Assembly (NCBI RefSeq): GCF_002161595.1
Contig: NZ_NFID01000022.1
Span: 1-64,000 of the forward strand
Length of the DNA: 64,000 bases
Source of the DNA: Gemmiger sp. An50
Lineage (GTDB): Bacteria; Bacillota; Clostridia; Oscillospirales; Ruminococcaceae
Direction of reading: 5' to 3'
Shown piece by piece: positions 58,429-64,000 of the stretch (its first letter is position 1; each line of letters starts with the position of its first letter). The position numbers and the translations under genes are program-made. The notes beneath the pieces are model-generated. The model ran no database searches, was not told where the DNA came from, and saw only the letters and a program-made list of their open reading frames with translations.

Positions 58429-61400
58429 ATGGAAACTATGAGCTTTTTGGACAAGCGGATCAACGGCATCTGCACCGAGCTGCAGAAGCTGTCTGTGAAG
58501 CAGAAATTCCCCACCGACAACTGGCTGTACAAGCCGGGCAACTTCCTGCGCCCCGAGGACGCGGACGCTGATCCCGCTCCCTTCGAGGCCTTTGACTGCC
58601 GCACCATGCACTGGTACGGCCCCGACAAGCACTACTGGTTCCGCGCCGACGTGACCGTTCCCGAAGAGATGGACGGCAAGCCCCTGTGGATGCACGTGTG
58701 CACCCAGATCGACGAGTGGGACGACGCCAAGAACCCCCAGTTCCTGCTGTTTGTGAACGGCGTGGTCACCCAGGGCATCGACATGAACCACCGGGACGTG
58801 CTGCTGGACCGCTGCGCCAAGGCCGGTACCCAGTACCGCCTGGAGCTGCAGGCCTACACCGGCATCCTGCACACCGAGTTCAACCTGATCGTGGACCTGC
58901 GCGAGGTTGACCCGGAGATCGAGGGCCTGTACTATGATCTGGCCGTGCCCCTGCAGGCCTTCCCCCGCCTGGATGCGGACAGCAAGGCCCGCCGGGACCT
59001 GGAGCGTGTGCTGAACGACGCCATCAACCTGCTGGACCTGCGTACCCCCTACAACGAGAGCTTCTACGCCACCGTGGCCCAGGCCCGGGAATTTTTGGCC
59101 AAGGACCTGTACACCGACCTGGCCGGTCACGACGAAGTGATCGCCAGCTGCATCGGCCACACCCACATCGACGTGGCCTGGTGGTGGACCGTTGCCCAGA
59201 CCCGCGAGAAGGTCTGCCGCAGCTTTGCCACCGTGCTGAAGCTGATGGAGGAGTACCCCAACTACAAGTTCATGTCCAGCCAGCCCCAGCTGTACTACTT
59301 CCTCAAGCAGCGCTATCCTGAGCTGTTCGAGCAGATCAAGGCCCGCGTGGCCGAGGGCCGCTGGGAGCCCGAAGGCGGCATGTGGGTAGAGGCCGACTGC
59401 AACCTGACCAGCGGCGAGAGCCTGGTGCGTCAGTTCCTGTACGGCAAGCGCTTCTTCCAGGAGGAGTTCGGCCTGGACAACCGCATCCTGTGGCTGCCCG
59501 ACGTATTCGGCTACTCCGGCGCTCTGCCCCAGATCATGAAGAAGTGCGGCATCGACTACTTCATGACCACCAAGCTGGCCTGGAACCAGTTCAACAAAAT
59601 GCCCTACGACACCTTCATGTGGCGCGGCATCGACGGCACCGAGATCCTGACCCATCTGGTCACCACCCTGGGCGTTGGCCAGGATGAGAAGGACTTCTTC
59701 ACCACCTACAACGGCATCCTGCATCCGGACGCCATCATCGGCGGCTGGCACCGTTACCAGCAGAAGGATATCAACAACGATATTCTGGTCTGCTACGGTT
59801 ACGGTGACGGCGGCGGCGGCCCGACCCGCTCCATGCTGGAGACCTCTACCCGTATGGAAAAGGGCGTGGAGGGTCTGCCCAAGGTACGCCAGGCCTTCGC
59901 CCGCACCTACTTCGACGAGCTGAAGGACCGCGTCTCCGGCAACCGCCGTCTGCCCACCTGGGAGGGCGAGCTGTACTTCGAGTACCATCGCGGCACCCTG
60001 ACCTCCATGGCCCGCAACAAGCGCTCCAACCGCAAGGCCGAGCTGCACATGATGGACCTGGAGCTGCTGAGCGTGCTGGCTGCCGCTCAGGTCGCCTACC
60101 CCACCGAGGCCATCGACCGTCTGTGGCACGGCATCCTGATCAACCAGTTCCACGACATCCTGCCCGGCTCCTCCATCCGTGAGGTATACGAGGTTACCAA
60201 GGAAGAGTACGCTCAGATGGAGGCCGAGATCGGCACCCTGTGCGCTGAGCGCCTGACCGCCCTGACCCCCGCCGGCAGCGGCATGACCGTTTACAACACC
60301 ACCGGCTTCGGCCGCAACGACGTGGTCGAGCTGGGCGAGTGCGACGCGGCCGCCCTGACCGACGAGACCGGCCGCGTTTACCCCGTGCAGCAGACCGAGA
60401 ACGGCGCTGTTGCCTTCCTGGCCGATCTGCCCTCCAAGGGCCGCAAAACCTTCGCGGTTGCCGGCAAGGCCGAGCAGGCCAGCCGCTTCGCCCTGAGCGA
60501 GGATGGCCACACCCTGGAGACCCCCTTCTACACCGTGCGCTTCGACGAGCAGGGCGGCATCGCCGGTCTGTTCGACAAGGAGAACCGCCGCGAGGTGCTG
60601 CAGGCCGGCAAGACCGCCAACCTGCTGCGTGTCTTCGAGGATAAGCCCATCTACTACGACAACTGGGATATCGACATCTACTACACCGAGAAGTTCTGGG
60701 ATGTGACCGACCTGCGCTCCTTCACCTGGACCGAGCAGGGCCCGGTGCGCGCCACCCTGCACATCGAGCGGGAGTTCAGCAACTCCACCATCTCTCAGGA
60801 CATCCACTTCTATGCGGACATCCGCCGCATCGACTTCGTGACCACCGTGGATTGGCACGAGCATCAGCATCTGCTGAAGGTGCAGTTCCCCGTGAACGTA
60901 CACACCGACGAGGCCACCTTCGAGGTGCAGTACGGCAACCTGACCCGCAAGACCCACACCAACACCAGCTGGGACAAGGCTCGCTTCGAGAGCTGCGGCC
61001 AGAAGTGGGCCGACCTGTCCGAGGGTCACTACGGCGTCAGCCTGCTGAACGACTGCAAGTACGGTCATTCCGTGAAGGACAGCTGCATCTCCCTGACCCT
61101 GATCAAGTCCGGCATCGAGCCCAACCCCACCACCGACCAGGAAGTGCATCACTTCACCTACGCGCTGTACCCCCACGCCGAGACCTGGCGTGCTGCCGGC
61201 ACTGTGCGTGAGGCCTTCTTCCTCAACCAGCCCGCTCTGGCTGTGGCTGGCGGCGAGCCCGGCGAGGCCTTCAGCCTGGCCGTGTGCGACGCTCCCAACG
61301 TGGTTGTGGAGACCATCAAGCAGGCCGAGGACGGCAACGGCGTGATCGTGCGTATGTACGAGAGCGAGAATGCCCTCACCGACACCGTGCTGCACTGGGG

Positions 61401-61530
61401 CCGCCCCGTGACCGAGGCCGTAAGCTGCGACTGCATGGAGCAGCCCGACGGCGAGCCCGTTTCCCTGGAGGACGGCGGCATCCGCTTCACCATCAAGCCC
61501 TACGAGATCAAGACGCTGCGCATCCGTTGA
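58429..61530 (+). CDS. Alpha-mannosidase, glycoside hydrolase family 38
   Basis: The 1033-residue enzyme has the classical GH38 layout. An N-terminal sandwich domain comes first, then the catalytic domain from about residue 240 with GHTHIDVAWWWT (zinc ligands) and ILWLPDVFGYSGALPQI (nucleophile Asp). A three-helix middle domain (HGILINQFHDILPGSSI) and C-terminal beta-domains follow. It releases mannose from alpha-linked oligosaccharides in the cytosol; no signal peptide is present. It starts at 58429 after AAAAGGAAAAAA. Confidence 0.9.
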   Translation: METMSFLDKRINGICTELQKLSVKQKFPTDNWLYKPGNFLRPEDADADPAPFEAFDCRTMHWYGPDKHYWFRADVTVPEEMDGKPLWMHVCTQIDEWDDAKNPQFLLFVNGVVTQGIDMNHRDVLLDRCAKAGTQYRLELQAYTGILHTEFNLIVDLREVDPEIEGLYYDLAVPLQAFPRLDADSKARRDLERVLNDAINLLDLRTPYNESFYATVAQAREFLAKDLYTDLAGHDEVIASCIGHTHIDVAWWWTVAQTREKVCRSFATVLKLMEEYPNYKFMSSQPQLYYFLKQRYPELFEQIKARVAEGRWEPEGGMWVEADCNLTSGESLVRQFLYGKRFFQEEFGLDNRILWLPDVFGYSGALPQIMKKCGIDYFMTTKLAWNQFNKMPYDTFMWRGIDGTEILTHLVTTLGVGQDEKDFFTTYNGILHPDAIIGGWHRYQQKDINNDILVCYGYGDGGGGPTRSMLETSTRMEKGVEGLPKVRQAFARTYFDELKDRVSGNRRLPTWEGELYFEYHRGTLTSMARNKRSNRKAELHMMDLELLSVLAAAQVAYPTEAIDRLWHGILINQFHDILPGSSIREVYEVTKEEYAQMEAEIGTLCAERLTALTPAGSGMTVYNTTGFGRNDVVELGECDAAALTDETGRVYPVQQTENGAVAFLADLPSKGRKTFAVAGKAEQASRFALSEDGHTLETPFYTVRFDEQGGIAGLFDKENRREVLQAGKTANLLRVFEDKPIYYDNWDIDIYYTEKFWDVTDLRSFTWTEQGPVRATLHIEREFSNSTISQDIHFYADIRRIDFVTTVDWHEHQHLLKVQFPVNVHTDEATFEVQYGNLTRKTHTNTSWDKARFESCGQKWADLSEGHYGVSLLNDCKYGHSVKDSCISLTLIKSGIEPNPTTDQEVHHFTYALYPHAETWRAAGTVREAFFLNQPALAVAGGEPGEAFSLAVCDAPNVVVETIKQAEDGNGVIVRMYESENALTDTVLHWGRPVTEAVSCDCMEQPDGEPVSLEDGGIRFTIKPYEIKTLRIR

Positions 61531-61584
61531 GCCGCGCCTTCCCACACATTCACAACAGGCCGCAAGGCCGCGAGGATCATTCCT

Positions 61585-63411
61585 ATGGCTATGGAATTTT
61601 TACCGCAGCCCAAACGGGTGGAGTCCCGTTCGGGCGCAATGACCCTGACTCCGCACACCCGCATCGTGCTCTGCCCCGGCACCGCGCCGGAGGCTCTGCT
61701 CTATGCGCAGATGCTGCAAAACGCCATTTGTGACCAGGCCGGGCTCTGCCCGGCCCTTGGTCGGGGCGAAGCCTTTTCCGGCGACATCGCCCTGCGCGTG
61801 GACAGCACGCTGGCCGACCGCTACACTCTGACCGTGGGCAGCGAGGGCGCCACCCTCTGCGCCGGCACCGACGAGGGCCTGTGCAACGGCGTGCAGACCC
61901 TGATCCAGTACCTGGAGCGCCACGGCGCGGTACTGCCCTCGATATTCATTGAGGACTGGCCCGACCTGGCCAACCGCGGCTACTACCTGGACTGCTCCCG
62001 CGGCCGGGTACCCACCCTGGATTACTTAAAGCAGGTGGCGGATCTGCTCTGCCGCTACAAGGTCAACCAGTGGCAGCTGTACATTGAGCACACCTATCTG
62101 TTCCGGGATCTGTCCGAGGCCTGGCGGGACGACACCCCCCTCACCGCCGACGACATCCTGGAGCTGGACGCCTACTGCGCCGCCCGTCACATCGAGCTGG
62201 TGCCCTCGCTGTCCAGCTTCGGTCACATGTACAAGATTCTGTCCACCAAGACCTGCTGCGACCTGTGCGAGCTGCCGGACTCTGAAAAGATCCCCTTCAG
62301 CTACACCTACGCCGGTGCGCACCACACCCTGAACGTCTCCAACCCGGACGTACTGGACTTTGTCAAGAAGCTCATCGACGAGTATCGTCCGCTGTTCCGC
62401 ACCAACAAGTTCAACATCTGCGCCGACGAGACCTTCGACCTGGGCAAGGGCCGCAGCAAACACCTGGCCGACGAGCTGGGCGAAAAGGCCCTCTACGTGA
62501 GCCACGTGAAGGCCCTGTGCGAGTACCTGGTATCCCAGGGCTGCATCCCCATGTTCTGGGGCGACATCATGTGGCGTTTCCCACAGAGCTGCGCCGAGCT
62601 GCCCAAGGAGACCATCTGCCTGAACTGGGGCTATCTGCCCAACCAGCGGGAAAACGAGATCCGCGACATCGCGGCCAGCGGCATCACCCAGTATGCCTGC
62701 CCGGGCGTGTGCGCCTGGAACCAGTGGGTTCCCCTGTACCGGTATGCCTATTCCAACATCCGGCTCATGTGCCACCACGCCCACAAGTACAAGGCCATTG
62801 GCCTGCTGAACACCGACTGGGGCGACTACGCTCACATCAACGATCCCCGTCTCACCATCCCCGGCATCCTGTACGGCGCAGCCTTCAGCTGGAACGCCGA
62901 GCCGGTGGAGGCCGACGAGCTGAACGAGGCGGTGTCCCGCATTGGCTACGGCGACACCTCCGGCAAGCTGATGGCCGCCCTGACCGAGATGTCCGACCAT
63001 GAGGTCTTCGACTGGCGGCACGTGGTCAACTGGATGGACGGCGACGAGGCCCGCCGGGCCGAGCTGCTGGCAGAAGTGGACCTGACCAAGGTTCCCGAAG
63101 CCAACGCCGCCGTGAACGAGGCCCTGTCTCAGGTGCTGGCCTGCGCCCCCTTCCTGCCCGCGGGCAAGAAGGAGATCATCAGCCTGGCCAGCGTCACCGC
63201 TGAGAGCGTGCTGCTCTGGAACGAGATCGGCGTCTGGCTGGCCGGTCCCCGCACCGAGGATCCGGTCCTGGCCGCCCGTCTGGAACACTGGTACGCACTG
63301 TACCTGAACCAGTGGCGTCAAATCAGCCGTGAAAGCGGCCTGCCCAACCTGACCCGGCTGATCGTGCGTTATGCCGACCTGCTGCGCGGGCGGCAGATGC
63401 AGGCGGAGTAA
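61585..63411 (+). CDS. GH20 beta-N-acetylhexosaminidase
   Basis: The 608-residue protein has an N-terminal alpha/beta domain (LPQPKRVESRSGAMTL), then a TIM barrel with GYYLDCSRGRVPTLDYLKQ and the catalytic Asp-Glu pair in FNICADETFDLGKG (near residue 280). It would remove terminal GlcNAc or GalNAc residues by the substrate-assisted mechanism. It has no leader and is cytosolic. It completes the set of mannosidases and mannoside phosphorylase for N-glycan fragments. Confidence 0.85.
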   Translation: MAMEFLPQPKRVESRSGAMTLTPHTRIVLCPGTAPEALLYAQMLQNAICDQAGLCPALGRGEAFSGDIALRVDSTLADRYTLTVGSEGATLCAGTDEGLCNGVQTLIQYLERHGAVLPSIFIEDWPDLANRGYYLDCSRGRVPTLDYLKQVADLLCRYKVNQWQLYIEHTYLFRDLSEAWRDDTPLTADDILELDAYCAARHIELVPSLSSFGHMYKILSTKTCCDLCELPDSEKIPFSYTYAGAHHTLNVSNPDVLDFVKKLIDEYRPLFRTNKFNICADETFDLGKGRSKHLADELGEKALYVSHVKALCEYLVSQGCIPMFWGDIMWRFPQSCAELPKETICLNWGYLPNQRENEIRDIAASGITQYACPGVCAWNQWVPLYRYAYSNIRLMCHHAHKYKAIGLLNTDWGDYAHINDPRLTIPGILYGAAFSWNAEPVEADELNEAVSRIGYGDTSGKLMAALTEMSDHEVFDWRHVVNWMDGDEARRAELLAEVDLTKVPEANAAVNEALSQVLACAPFLPAGKKEIISLASVTAESVLLWNEIGVWLAGPRTEDPVLAARLEHWYALYLNQWRQISRESGLPNLTRLIVRYADLLRGRQMQAE

Positions 63412-63429
63412 AACGCCGGGAGGCAGATC

Positions 63430-64000
63430 ATGGGCTGGCTTCGTCAACTGTTTTTTCCGTCTGAACCGCCCACCGAATCGCAATTGGAGGCTGGCCGCCA
63501 CGCTCTCATCACCGAGGGCGCCGTGGCGGCCGTCCTTTATTCGGTGGGAACCGGCAACTTCCTGGCCGGGTATCTGAGCCAGCTGGGCGCATCCATTTCC
63601 TTCTGCGCCTTTGTGGCCATGATCCCGCAGCTGGGCTGTGTACTGCAATTCATCTCTCCGTTTTTGTTTGAGCGCATTCACCACCGCAAGCTGTCCATCT
63701 GGCTGCTGTGCATCGTTTACCGGTTCTCGCTGGCCGCGGTGTTCCTGGTGCCCCTGGCGGTGCCGGGCCATTCCGAGGCCCGCTGGGTGGTGCTGGCGCT
63801 CTATACTCTTGCCTTTTTTGCCGCGGGCGTGGTCACGCCCGGCCTTTCCCACCTGACGCTGGGCCTCGCGCCGGACGGCAGGCGCGGCGCCTTCTTCGCC
63901 CGCAAGGACATCACGGCAGTCTGCGTCAACAGCGCCGCCACCCTGGTGATGGGCCGTCAGCTGGACTACTTCACCCGCATCGGCCGCCCGGAGGCGGGCT
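63430..64000 (+). CDS. MFS transporter (5' part)
   Basis: The gene starts at 63430 after GGGAGG and runs off the right edge. The visible 190 residues hold several hydrophobic helices (EGAVAAVLYSVGTGNFLAGYLSQLG, FCAFVAMIPQLGCVLQFI, LSIWLLCIVYRFSLAAVFLVPL, VVLALYTLAFFAAGVV) and the basic loop DGRRGAFFARKD, a pattern of MFS sugar-efflux or permease proteins. It is probably co-transcribed with the GH20 gene 18 bases upstream. Substrate unknown. Confidence 0.75.
   Translation, partial: MGWLRQLFFPSEPPTESQLEAGRHALITEGAVAAVLYSVGTGNFLAGYLSQLGASISFCAFVAMIPQLGCVLQFISPFLFERIHHRKLSIWLLCIVYRFSLAAVFLVPLAVPGHSEARWVVLALYTLAFFAAGVVTPGLSHLTLGLAPDGRRGAFFARKDITAVCVNSAATLVMGRQLDYFTRIGRPEAG

Noticed and set aside
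58237..61545. 1102-codon minus-strand frame opposite GH38
   Set aside because: An antisense frame created by codon bias. The plus strand encodes a full GH38 enzyme with catalytic motifs.

Overview
The window looks like chromosomal DNA of a gut Clostridia (Bacillota), probably a GC-rich Oscillospiraceae/Ruminococcaceae relative of Faecalibacterium, Gemmiger or Subdoligranulum. Three things point there: Tn4451-type and Maff2/PcfB-type conjugative modules typical of that group, GC-rich core genes with strong AAGGAGG ribosome sites, and a large host-glycan locus. The taxonomy is inference. Nothing was searched or computed.

Region 1 (1-19.9 kb) is the right part of an integrative conjugative element (ICE) read almost entirely on the minus strand: truncated maff2, virD4, pcfB, DUF3846, LPD1, DUF6674-like, DUF3991/Toprim and DUF6017 genes. 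A smaller mobilizable transposon (tnpV, a serine-recombinase remnant, tnpW, dnaC-like, repA-like, Cys-rich VLP, relaxase, mobC, sigma-like and XRE genes, with a metallo-beta-lactamase-fold cargo gene) is nested inside it and cuts the ICE maff2 gene. The ICE virD4 gene is split exactly in its Walker A motif by a 334-nt ORF-less, structured insertion. A tyrosine-recombinase C-terminal remnant and a tRNA-Ser(CGA), followed by two decayed tRNA-like repeats, close the region.

Region 2 (20.6-28.5 kb) is core-like DNA: an M24 peptidase, a CorA transporter, adenosine deaminase, a MalY-type PLP enzyme that appears to start at CTG, an internally deleted APC permease, a MarR regulator with a likely palindromic operator, a LacI regulator and a decayed sugar-phosphate isomerase/epimerase.

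Region 3 (28.65-40.13 kb) is a compact integrative element in the 3' end of tRNA-Tyr(GUA), bounded by identical 42-bp direct repeats. It carries an integrase, a small HTH/Xis-like protein, an XRE repressor, MobC and a RepA-like fragment but no relaxase. Its AT-rich cargo is a tightly packed seven-gene minus-strand operon with three different dynamin-like large GTPases, a coiled-coil protein, two small helical proteins and a small Cys-rich protein. I judge this a candidate anti-phage or membrane-remodelling system, analogous to but larger than Eleos/LeoABC.

Region 4 (40.4-64 kb) holds citrate synthase and then a sugar/glycan locus. One divergon has a fucose/arabinose-isomerase-family protein, DUF4867, xylulokinase and ROK kinase on one side, and a two-domain phosphomannose isomerase and GntR regulator on the other. 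A LacI regulator is divergent from an ABC importer operon (two permeases, binding protein) followed by GH38, GH130, a truncated sulfatase, GH38, GH20 and an MFS transporter. Together these fit uptake and intracellular breakdown of mannose-rich glycans, probably N-glycan fragments, feeding mannose into glycolysis.
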